This document shows positions 1 through 5,030 of a stretch of 5,030 nucleotides of DNA, in pieces; the first letter of the stretch is position 1, and every line of letters starts with the position of its first letter. The stretch is taken from the NCBI GenBank assembly GCA_016302185.1, contig JAEDOC010000145.1:1-5030 (forward strand). The letters run 5' to 3'. The translations under genes were made by a program, and so were the position numbers. The DNA comes from Clostridium sp. GTDB taxonomy: Bacteria; Bacillota; Clostridia; Lachnospirales; Lachnospiraceae. The notes below the pieces were generated by a model. It was not told the DNA's origin. It did not search any database and saw nothing but the letters and a program-made list of their open reading frames with translations.

Positions 1-11
1 TCCAACTCACT

Positions 12-39
12 ACGCCGGGCGTTAGCTGACGCGACGCCC
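12..39. repeat. GC-rich interleaved palindromes downstream of dnaB
   Basis: Two overlapping inverted repeats are visible. GCGTTAGCTGACGC (19-32) is a 14-bp palindrome centred on AGCT with one mismatched pair, and GGGCGT (17-22) pairs with ACGCCC (34-39). An additional ACGCC at 12-16 repeats the 34-38 block. No U-tract follows on either strand, so it is not a convincing terminator for dnaB. On the minus strand an ATG at 41-43 opens a frame (MRASRQLTPGVVSW) to the edge, and AGGAA abuts it without normal spacing. At least one other minus-strand frame is also open across the segment, so I do not call it a gene. It may be the end of a dispersed intergenic repeat or a processing hairpin; the edge truncates it. 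Confidence 0.4.
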
Positions 40-63
40 TCATTTCCTGCGCTAAATCTCTAT

Positions 64-1395
64 TTATTTTGCCAGATTTGCGAATTTTGTCAGCTCCGGC
101 CTCCACATCAGCTGTATGGTTCCGATGGGGCCGTTTCGCTGTTTGGCGATGATTACCTCTGCTATATTGGGGGTGTCCGTATCCTTATTGTAATAATCAT
201 CACGGTAAAGGAACATCACCACATCGGCATCCTGCTCGATGGCTCCCGACTCACGCAGATCCGATAGCATGGGCCGGTGATCCGGCCTGGTCTCACAGGC
301 ACGGGACAGCTGCGACAGTGCCACCACCGGCGCATTCAGCTCTCTCGCCAGTGCCTTTAAGGAACGGGAAATCTCGGAGATCTCCTGCTGCCGGTTTTCG
401 CCGCTCTTTCCGCTGCCGCTCATCAGCTGCAGGTAATCGATGATGACGATACTCAGGCCATGCTCCAGTTTCATCTTCCGGCATTTGGAACGCAGCTCCA
501 TCACAGAAATACCCGGGGTATCATCAATAATCAGCTTGGAATTGCCGATGGTTCCTATGCCTTCCACCACCGCATCCCAGTCAGAATCTGTCAGCGTACC
601 GGTACGCAGCTTCTGGGAATCCACATTAGATTCCATGGAAAGCATACGGTTCACCAGCTGCTCCTTGCTCATCTCCAAACTGAAGATCATGCAAGGCAGC
701 CCTTTTTTCACCGCCACATGCTCCACCACATTTAAAACAAACGCAGTCTTACCCATGGACGGACGAGCCGCAATCAGAATAAAATCCGACGGCTGGAAGC
801 CGGAGGTTCGGTAATCCAGATCGATAAATCCGGTGGGAATTCCAGTTACTGTGCTGTTGCTTCTGGATGCAGCCTCAATCTTCTCCAGAACATTTAACGC
901 CACCTGCCGGATCGGCACAAATTCCCCCGATCCGCGGCTCTGCAGCAGATCGAAAATGGATTTCTCCGTGTGAGCCAGGATGTTCTCCAGCTTCTCCCTG
1001 CCTCCGTAGCAGAGTCCCTCGATCTCCTCATTGATCTTAATCAGCCGCCGCAAAACCGCTTTTTCCTTTACGATCGTGGCGTAAGACTTGATATTGACTG
1101 CCAGAGGAGCCGAGGTCATGATATCACGCAAGAACTCCAGGCTGGCCACCTCCGGCGGCACATCCTTCTCCTTCAGACGATTCTGAAGAGTCACCAGATC
1201 CACCGGTTTTCCCTCGTTAAACAGCTCCACCATGGCCTCAAACATCACGCCGTACTGGTGCTGGTAAAAATCGGCGCCTGTAATCAATTCAGACGCCGCA
1301 ATAATTGCCTCTCTGTCCATCAGCATGGAGCCAATCACAGACTGCTCCGCTTCCACACTGTGAGGAAGCACACGCTTTATCAGAGCTTCTTCCAT
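64..1395 (-). CDS. dnaB: Replicative DNA helicase DnaB (DnaC in B. subtilis naming)
   Basis: A 443-aa RecA-fold hexameric helicase that unwinds DNA at the replication fork and recruits primase. The N-terminal helical domain begins PHSVEAEQSVIGSML (11-25), and a linker helix spans about 155-180. The C-terminal ATPase has Walker A ARPSMGKT (210-217), FSLEMS (238-243), Walker B IVIIDYLQLM (316-325), the sensor ALSQLSR (359-365), SDLRESGAIEQDAD (378-391) and the arginine-finger block KQRNGPIG (418-425). All key motifs are intact, the length is normal, and no intein interrupts the Walker A or other common insertion sites. The ATG at 1395 is supported by GGAGGA (1402-1407) with 7 nt between GGAGG and the ATG. 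It is the last recognised gene of the gdpP-rplI-dnaB operon. The loader (DnaI/DnaC-type) is not in this window. Confidence 0.98.
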   Translation of the reverse strand: MEEALIKRVLPHSVEAEQSVIGSMLMDREAIIAASELITGADFYQHQYGVMFEAMVELFNEGKPVDLVTLQNRLKEKDVPPEVASLEFLRDIMTSAPLAVNIKSYATIVKEKAVLRRLIKINEEIEGLCYGGREKLENILAHTEKSIFDLLQSRGSGEFVPIRQVALNVLEKIEAASRSNSTVTGIPTGFIDLDYRTSGFQPSDFILIAARPSMGKTAFVLNVVEHVAVKKGLPCMIFSLEMSKEQLVNRMLSMESNVDSQKLRTGTLTDSDWDAVVEGIGTIGNSKLIIDDTPGISVMELRSKCRKMKLEHGLSIVIIDYLQLMSGSGKSGENRQQEISEISRSLKALARELNAPVVALSQLSRACETRPDHRPMLSDLRESGAIEQDADVVMFLYRDDYYNKDTDTPNIAEVIIAKQRNGPIGTIQLMWRPELTKFANLAK

Positions 1396-1411
1396 CGAAA
1401 ATCCTCCGGTC

Positions 1412-1858
1412 TTACGCCTCTACTACCTTTACCGTCAGTTTTCCGGTCACATCCTTATGAAGCTTTACCGGAACCTCATGGGTACCAAAGGTTTTCAACG
1501 GTTCCGGAACAACCAGCTTCTTCTTGTCAATCTCCATTCCCAGCTGATCCGTGATGGCCTTGGCAATCTCCTTGGAAGAAACGGAGCCAAATGCCTTTCC
1601 GCCTTCTCCGGCACGGATTGATAAGGTAACGGATTTTTCCGCCAGCGCTGTCGCCAGATCCTTCGCCGCCTGCAGCTGCTCTGCGGCAATCTTATCCGCA
1701 TTGGCCTTCTGAAGCTTTAAATCATTAAGATTCTTCGGAGTTGCCTCAATTCCCAGTTTCTTCGGCAGAATAAAATTTCTCGCATAGCCGTCATTGACCT
1801 TTACTACCTGACCCTTTTTACCCAGTGCCTTTACATCCTCTAATAATACTACTTCCAT
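1412..1858 (-). CDS. rplI: 50S ribosomal protein L9
   Basis: A 148-aa protein, the normal length for bacterial L9. The N-terminal rRNA-binding domain carries MEVVLLEDVKALGKKGQVVK and the L9 signature with DGYARNFILPKKLGIEAT (residues 23-40). A long charged connecting helix (about 41-75) leads to a C-terminal domain with GEGGKAFGSVSSKEI (84-98) and GTHEVPVKLHKDVTGKLTVKVVEA (125-148). L9 binds 23S rRNA domain V near the base of the L1 stalk and helps keep reading frame and assembly fidelity. The start is set by homology (MEVVLLEDV is the canonical N-terminus) and by AGGAG 9 nt upstream. The gap to gdpP is a single base (TAA-g-ATG). dnaB follows after 16 nt. Nothing unusual is seen in the sequence. 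Confidence 0.98.
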   Translation of the reverse strand: MEVVLLEDVKALGKKGQVVKVNDGYARNFILPKKLGIEATPKNLNDLKLQKANADKIAAEQLQAAKDLATALAEKSVTLSIRAGEGGKAFGSVSSKEIAKAITDQLGMEIDKKKLVVPEPLKTFGTHEVPVKLHKDVTGKLTVKVVEA

Positions 1859-1859
1859 C

Positions 1860-3905
1860 TTAAATCTCTCCTTTTTCCAGCATATCGGCAATGACCGCCT
1901 TTAAGCGGCTCTTTGCCTCTTCCATGGTTGTCTCCTTTAACTGTGCCCCCGCAATGGTCCGGTGGCCGCCGCCGCCCAGCTTCTCCATCATCACCTGCAC
2001 ATTGATCTCATCAATGGAGCGGGCACTGAAATAGATGGTGTCATTCAGCTGCGTCAGCACAAATGATGCCTTGATTCCCACAATATCCAGAAGCTCATTG
2101 GCCGCCTGGGCTCCCACCACCGTAGGGCTCTCCAGACCTTCGGATGGACATTCGGAAATTGCAAAATACTCTCTGAAAATCTCTGCCTTCTGGATCGCCT
2201 CGGCTCTCGCCTTGTAATCCTCCAGCTTATCCCGGAACAGCTTTCTCACACGAACCACATCTGCGCCGTTTCTGCGCAGGAAGGCAGCCGCCTCAAAGGT
2301 GCGGACACCGGCCTGGTTCATGAAATTATTGGTATCAATCACAATGCCGGCATACATGGCATCCGCCTCCGCCGGTTTTACCCGGATACCGTCCCCGATG
2401 TACTGCAGAATCTCCGCCACCATCTCACAGGTGGACGATGCGTACGGCTCCACGTAAGACAGAACCGCATTGTCGATGATCTCGCTGCTCTGACGGTGAT
2501 GATCCAGAACCACAATGGTTCTGATCTTTTTTAACAGTTCCGGGGCTTCCGTGATGCTGGGCCGGTTCACATCCACCACCACCAGCATGGTATTGGCGTC
2601 CGCCCACTCCGCCGCCTCTTCTCCGGTCATCAGAAGATCCTCCGGATAATCGGCACTGTTCTGGAACCGCGCCATCATCGGCTTCACGGAAGAATTAACT
2701 CCGTTCACCACAATTCTAGCTTTCTTATTGAAGAACGTGGCAATCCGCCAGATACCCACAGCTGCGCCGAAGGAATCAATATCGCCAATCTTATGTCCCA
2801 TGATCAGCATCTTATCCTTGGTATCCATCAATTCCCGCATGGCGTGAGCCTTCACACGGGCCTTCACGCGGGTTGTCTTCTCCAGCTGCTGCGACTTGCC
2901 GCCATAGTAGCGAATGCGGGAACCATCCTTGACCACCGCCTGATCGCCGCCGCGTCCCAGTGCCATGTCAATGGCGGTACGGGCATAATCATAATTCCGG
3001 CTGTAGCAGTCACCGTTCATACCCATACCGATACTCAACGTCACTGCCATATCGTTGCCGATATTCACCGTCTTCACATCCTCCAGAATCGAAAAACGGT
3101 TTTCCTGCATCTCCTCTGCGTACTGCTGCTTGACAACGAAGAAATACTTATCCTTCTCCATCTTCTTCACAATACCGTCCAGATTTGCGATATATTTTGT
3201 GATCTTCCGATCGATCAGCGCAGACAGAAGAGAACGGCGTACCTCTTCCACGCTGTCCATGGCCTCATCATAATTATCCAGATAGATCAGTCCGGCCACC
3301 AGACGCTGGTTATCAATCTCCTGCTCATACGTCAGGATCTGCGTTTCATCAAATAAATATACTGCCAGCAGCGCCTCTCCGGAATCCGCCGTATCCATTC
3401 CCAGCCGCATGCCCTCCTCCTCATCCATACAGATGCGGCGGACATCCACCTGATAAAACCGTCCGTCAAAGGAAGAATGGATACTGGCTGCTTTCTCCAT
3501 CACCTCCAGAAAATCTCTTGTAATCTCCGGAAACAACATGGAAAGACTCTTTCGGCAGCTCTTATCCTCATTCACAATCGCAGAAAATGCCTTATTCATC
3601 CACAGAAGATGACCGCTCTCATCCGTGATGGCATAAGGTATTGCCATATCGTAGAGAAGCTGCTTCTGCACCCAGGCATATTCCGCAGAAAACTCCACCA
3701 GCCCGGAGAGGATTCTCTTCTTTCTGTAAAACAGCAGCCAGAATGCAACGATCACATAAAGAATGGTAAATCCTGACATCACAAGTCCGGCTCTGGCGCT
3801 TACCGCACCTACCGCCAGATTCGCCGCCACCAGAAAGACGGACAGAATGATCGGCCACTGCAGATATACTCCCAGCTGACCCTGTATTTTTGTATTCTCT
3901 TTCAT
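1860..3905 (-). CDS. gdpP: GdpP (YybT-type) cyclic-di-AMP phosphodiesterase, DHH/DHHA1
   Basis: A 681-aa membrane-bound enzyme that in its family hydrolyses c-di-AMP to pApA, lowering a messenger that controls potassium and osmolyte uptake and cell-wall homeostasis. Domain order matches GdpP. Two transmembrane helices (about 15-36 and 41-60) end in a basic RKKR. A PAS-like domain follows (about 75-190, with GHLLWMNKAF at 98-107). Next is a degenerate GGDEF domain (about 200-330, GLIYLDNYDEA at 205-215) with no GGDEF signature, so cyclase activity is not expected. The DHH domain has MGHKIGDIDSFG (369-380; His371, Asp375, Asp377), VVVDVNRPS (442-450; Asp445), the namesake LDHH (467-470) and IVIDTNNF (521-528). 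The DHHA1 domain ends with GGGGH (644-648). All expected Mn-binding residues are present, so it should be active. Length is close to the family's usual 650-680. The start is fixed by AGGAG 6 nt upstream. It is the first gene of the operon and its stop is one base from rplI. Confidence 0.96.
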   Translation of the reverse strand: MKENTKIQGQLGVYLQWPIILSVFLVAANLAVGAVSARAGLVMSGFTILYVIVAFWLLFYRKKRILSGLVEFSAEYAWVQKQLLYDMAIPYAITDESGHLLWMNKAFSAIVNEDKSCRKSLSMLFPEITRDFLEVMEKAASIHSSFDGRFYQVDVRRICMDEEEGMRLGMDTADSGEALLAVYLFDETQILTYEQEIDNQRLVAGLIYLDNYDEAMDSVEEVRRSLLSALIDRKITKYIANLDGIVKKMEKDKYFFVVKQQYAEEMQENRFSILEDVKTVNIGNDMAVTLSIGMGMNGDCYSRNYDYARTAIDMALGRGGDQAVVKDGSRIRYYGGKSQQLEKTTRVKARVKAHAMRELMDTKDKMLIMGHKIGDIDSFGAAVGIWRIATFFNKKARIVVNGVNSSVKPMMARFQNSADYPEDLLMTGEEAAEWADANTMLVVVDVNRPSITEAPELLKKIRTIVVLDHHRQSSEIIDNAVLSYVEPYASSTCEMVAEILQYIGDGIRVKPAEADAMYAGIVIDTNNFMNQAGVRTFEAAAFLRRNGADVVRVRKLFRDKLEDYKARAEAIQKAEIFREYFAISECPSEGLESPTVVGAQAANELLDIVGIKASFVLTQLNDTIYFSARSIDEINVQVMMEKLGGGGHRTIAGAQLKETTMEEAKSRLKAVIADMLEKGEI
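1868..1872 (-). promoter_or_regulatory. rplI ribosome binding site inside the gdpP 3' end
   Basis: AGGAG (minus strand) is embedded in the last codons of gdpP (Lys-Gly-Glu-Ile), 9 nt before the rplI ATG. Ribosomes finishing gdpP cover this site, which implies translational coupling. It supports the ATG at 1858 over an in-frame start at 1891 inside gdpP. Confidence 0.8.
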
Positions 3906-3911
3906 TTCCTT

Positions 3912-3916
3912 CTCCT
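3912..3916 (-). promoter_or_regulatory. Ribosome binding site that fixes the gdpP start
   Basis: AGGAG (minus strand) lies 6 nt upstream of the ATG at 3903-3905. It decides against the longer in-frame start, a GTG at 4019, which lies upstream of the promoter and beyond the terminator hairpin of the preceding gene and so cannot be in this mRNA. Confidence 0.85.
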
Positions 3917-3942
3917 GTGAAAAACAATTGCCTATTCTGTAG

Positions 3943-3971
3943 ATTATAGCATAAAGAAATGCTTTCGTCCA
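3943..3971 (-). promoter_or_regulatory. Sigma-A promoter of the gdpP-rplI-dnaB operon
   Basis: Minus strand: a perfect -10 TATAAT (3943-3948) preceded by the extended -10 TG (TGCTATAAT), a 17-bp spacer, and a weaker -35 TGGACG (3966-3971, four of six consensus bases). Transcription should begin near 3936, giving a leader of about 31 nt. The promoter begins 11 bp past the U-tract of the upstream terminator, so the operon is insulated from the kinase-like gene. Confidence 0.75.
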
Positions 3972-3982
3972 CAAATCACAGT

Positions 3983-4017
3983 AAAAAGTGCCACCGGGGG
4001 ATACCTCCCGATGGCAC
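3983..4017 (-). terminator. Intrinsic terminator of the cytidylate kinase-like gene
   Basis: Minus-strand RNA from 4017 forms a GC-rich stem of 13 pairs (GUGCCAUCGGGAG with CCCCCGGUGGCAC, including one G-U wobble and one A-C mismatch) closed by a GUAU tetraloop, followed directly by UUUUU (3983-3987). It lies 55 nt after the TAG at 4073-4075. The intervening bases (4018-4072) hold no ORF or other signal that I can support. Confidence 0.9.
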
Positions 4018-4072
4018 ACAGCCCTTTCTTCCGATTTTCACATCGTTCCTCGCCTTTTCTCCGGCCGGCAGC

Positions 4073-4687
4073 CTAATTTACCGCCTCACATAGAATCTCC
4101 ACGCATTTCTCCAGGCCCAGTTCCCCGCTGTTCAGCATCAGATCATAATTTTCCCTGCTGCCCCATTTCTGATTCGTGAAATTCTCATAATGGATCCTGC
4201 GTCTCTTATCCGACTGATATAAGAATTCATCGATATTCTCCTGCAGAACCCCATATGCTTCCACCGCTCTCCGCTTCCGGATCTCCCGTTCCGCATAAAT
4301 AAAGACTCTGAGAACATCCGACCGGCTCTTTAAAATATAGTCGGCACACCGTCCGATGAAAACACATGAGCCTTTCTTCGACGCCTCCACGATGGCCTTC
4401 TTCTGTGCCACAAAAATCTGCTCCGTCAGCGGAAGCTCACTGATCTTCGGTTCTCTGGGATACGTCATACCGTAGAGTGTTCCCATAGCAAAATTATAGA
4501 GAAGACTGTTGGTCAGCCGCTGTTCCCGATCCGCAATCAGATCCGGCGGGAAACCAATCTCCCTGGCCGCCGCATCAATCAGCTCTTTATCATAGAACTC
4601 CATTCCCAGCTTCTTCGCCGCCATGTAGCCTATCTGGCGTCCTCCGCTCCCGTATTCCCGGCTGATTGTGATGATCTTCTTTGCCAT
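4073..4687 (-). CDS. Cytidylate kinase-like family protein (P-loop NMP-kinase fold)
   Basis: A 204-aa protein that fits the cytidylate kinase-like family (Pfam Cytidylate_kin2), relatives of CMP kinase whose substrate is mostly not established. The N-terminus has the family motif ISREYGSGGRQIG (residues 8-20), which occupies the P-loop position but has Arg where canonical NMP kinases have the Walker A Lys. It is followed by FYDKELIDAAA (31-41), a central FIGRCADYIL (110-119), and a basic lid-like stretch with DKRRRIHYENF (160-170) and a C-terminal YDLMLNSGELGLE (181-193) typical of the family. No signal peptide or membrane helix is seen, so it is probably cytosolic. The ATG at 4687 is chosen because AAGGGGGG (4694-4701) ends 6 nt upstream and the motif begins right after it. 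It is transcribed alone, from its own promoter to its own terminator. It is not Cmk itself: the P-loop differs and there is no cmk neighbourhood. The ATP-dependent phosphotransfer role is inferred from family only. Confidence 0.85.
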   Translation of the reverse strand: MAKKIITISREYGSGGRQIGYMAAKKLGMEFYDKELIDAAAREIGFPPDLIADREQRLTNSLLYNFAMGTLYGMTYPREPKISELPLTEQIFVAQKKAIVEASKKGSCVFIGRCADYILKSRSDVLRVFIYAEREIRKRRAVEAYGVLQENIDEFLYQSDKRRRIHYENFTNQKWGSRENYDLMLNSGELGLEKCVEILCEAVN

Positions 4688-4710
4688 ATTGAGCCCCCCT
4701 TTTCGCGGTA

Positions 4711-4761
4711 TTAATTCTCAACTTCTGGGATGAACAGAATTAAATTTCAATATCTTCTGTT
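4711..4761 (-). promoter_or_regulatory. Inverted-repeat cluster at the start site and leader of the kinase-like gene
   Basis: Three related inverted blocks sit just downstream of the -10. On the minus strand AACAGAA (4755-4761) faces TTCTGTT (4733-4739), and a second CAGAA lies at 4723-4727. Separately TTAATTCT (4736-4743) is perfectly complementary to AGAATTAA (4711-4718). The centres of the AACAGAA-type blocks are at 4758, 4736 and 4725, spacings of 22 and 11 bp. The first block overlaps the predicted start site, so it could act as DNA operator but not as a full RNA arm. The inner blocks could form two mutually exclusive leader hairpins. The AT-rich composition makes chance repeats possible, and no regulator is identified. 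Confidence 0.35.
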
Positions 4762-4763
4762 TT

Positions 4764-4792
4764 ATTATATCATATTGCAAGATTTTTTCCAA
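4764..4792 (-). promoter_or_regulatory. Sigma-A promoter of the cytidylate kinase-like gene
   Basis: Minus strand: -35 TTGGAA (4787-4792), 17-bp spacer, and a perfect -10 TATAAT (4764-4769) in very AT-rich DNA. Transcription should start near 4757, giving a leader of about 70 nt before the ATG at 4687. The promoter lies between the bioY terminator and the gene, as expected for an independent transcription unit. Confidence 0.8.
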
Positions 4793-4831
4793 TATAGTAC
4801 ATAAAATTTCTGTTTATTTTAAGGTAATATT

Positions 4832-4893
4832 AAAAAAATATCTGCCCCGGATACCGGCAGAATCACATCCGGTACGCGGAACAGATATTTTTT
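4832..4893 (-). terminator. Long stem-loop terminator after bioY
   Basis: On the minus strand the two 25-nt arms (4869-4893 and 4833-4857) pair around an 11-nt loop with one mismatch (4850/4876) and three G-U wobbles. The outer 12 bp are perfect and A/U-rich, with the A-tract at one foot and a run of seven U (4832-4838) at the other. The wobbles pair only in minus-strand RNA; in plus-strand RNA they would be A-C mismatches. This favours termination of the minus-strand bioY transcript, although the A-tract/U-tract symmetry could also stop a plus-strand transcript. Confidence 0.85.
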
Positions 4894-4920
4894 GATAAGG
4901 AAGGTACATCTATAACAAAT

Positions 4921-5030
4921 TTACTGAAATCTCTGAATTTCTTTTCTCAGCTTCGGCCCGACGAGAATCGCCAGCAAAATCTTCACTGCATCTCCGGGAA
5001 GATAAGGAATCACACCGACACCAAGGCCCG
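4921..5030 (-). CDS. bioY: BioY-family biotin transporter, C-terminal end only (5' part outside window)
   Basis: Reading the minus strand from the right edge to a TAA at 4921-4923 gives 36 residues in one open frame ending GVIPYLPGDAVKILLAILVG then PKLRKEIQRFQ. The Pro-x-Leu-Pro-Gly-Asp block followed by a hydrophobic helix and a short basic tail is the usual C-terminal end of BioY, the membrane-embedded substrate-binding S component of the biotin ECF transporter. In that family it works alone or with the EcfA/EcfA'/EcfT module to import biotin. The helix after LPGD would be the last transmembrane segment. The start, promoter and any biotin-repressor site lie outside the window, and no ECF ATPase gene is visible here. 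The call rests on a short C-terminal segment, so another S component is possible but less likely. A stem-loop terminator follows the stop by 27 nt. Confidence 0.8.
   Translation of the reverse strand, partial: GLGVGVIPYLPGDAVKILLAILVGPKLRKEIQRFQ

Noticed and set aside
293..484. Minus-strand 63-codon open frame inside dnaB
   Set aside because: An out-of-frame shadow of the DnaB C-terminal ATPase region with no independent signals.
970..1554. Plus-strand 194-codon open frame across dnaB and rplI
   Set aside because: It lies antisense to well-conserved dnaB and rplI codons, is rich in His/Leu/Arg as expected from reverse reading, crosses a gene junction, and matches no family that I recognise.
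1412..1891. L9 with an 11-residue N-terminal extension
   Set aside because: The extension overlaps gdpP codons and lacks its own ribosome site; MEVVLLEDV at 1858 is the canonical L9 start.
2847..2870. Short tandem duplication encoding RVKARVKA in GdpP (residues 346-353)
   Set aside because: The linker before the DHH domain commonly has this basic TRVKARV-type sequence, and the two copies differ at third codon positions, so it does not look like a recent repeat.
2793..3356. Plus-strand 187-codon open frame inside gdpP
   Set aside because: Entirely antisense to the GdpP GGDEF/DHH region, with His- and Ile-rich low-complexity character; no plausible ribosome site or promoter supports it.
1860..4019. 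Longer 719-aa form of GdpP from a GTG at 4019
   Set aside because: The extra 38 codons run through the upstream terminator hairpin and the operon promoter. The ATG at 3905 has a good AGGAG site and gives the normal family N-terminus just before the membrane helices.

Overview
This window looks like core chromosome of a Gram-positive, low-to-mid GC Firmicute, most likely a member of the Clostridia such as Lachnospiraceae. That placement is an inference from protein character, the gdpP-rplI-dnaB gene order, strong purine-rich Shine-Dalgarno sites and sigma-A promoters of consensus quality. No database search was possible. Every gene supported here lies on the minus strand, so transcription runs from high to low coordinates.

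Layout in transcription order: (1) the last 35 codons of a BioY-type biotin transporter enter from the right edge and end at 4921, followed by a long hairpin terminator at 4832-4893. (2) A sigma-A promoter (TTGGAA, 17 bp, TATAAT) at 4764-4792 and a roughly 70-nt leader with inverted repeats precede a 204-aa cytidylate kinase-like P-loop protein (4073-4687), whose unit closes with a clear intrinsic terminator at 3983-4017. (3) Only 11 bp beyond the U-tract of that terminator begins a second sigma-A promoter (extended -10, TGCTATAAT), which drives a compact three-gene operon: gdpP (1860-3905), rplI (1412-1858) and dnaB (64-1395). The gdpP-rplI junction is one nucleotide and the rplI-dnaB junction is 16 nt. 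(4) The last 63 bases after dnaB have no terminator but hold a GC-rich palindromic cluster cut by the window edge.

The operon joins second-messenger turnover (GdpP degrades c-di-AMP), the large ribosomal subunit (L9) and chromosome replication (DnaB helicase). This is the conserved Firmicute order known from Bacillus subtilis (yybT-rplI-dnaC). The kinase-like protein and BioY are separate transcription units.

I found no mobile element, CRISPR array, RNA gene or undescribed multi-gene system. The features most worth a second look are the leader repeats upstream of the kinase-like gene, the functional obscurity of that protein (altered P-loop), and the palindromic sequence at the left edge.
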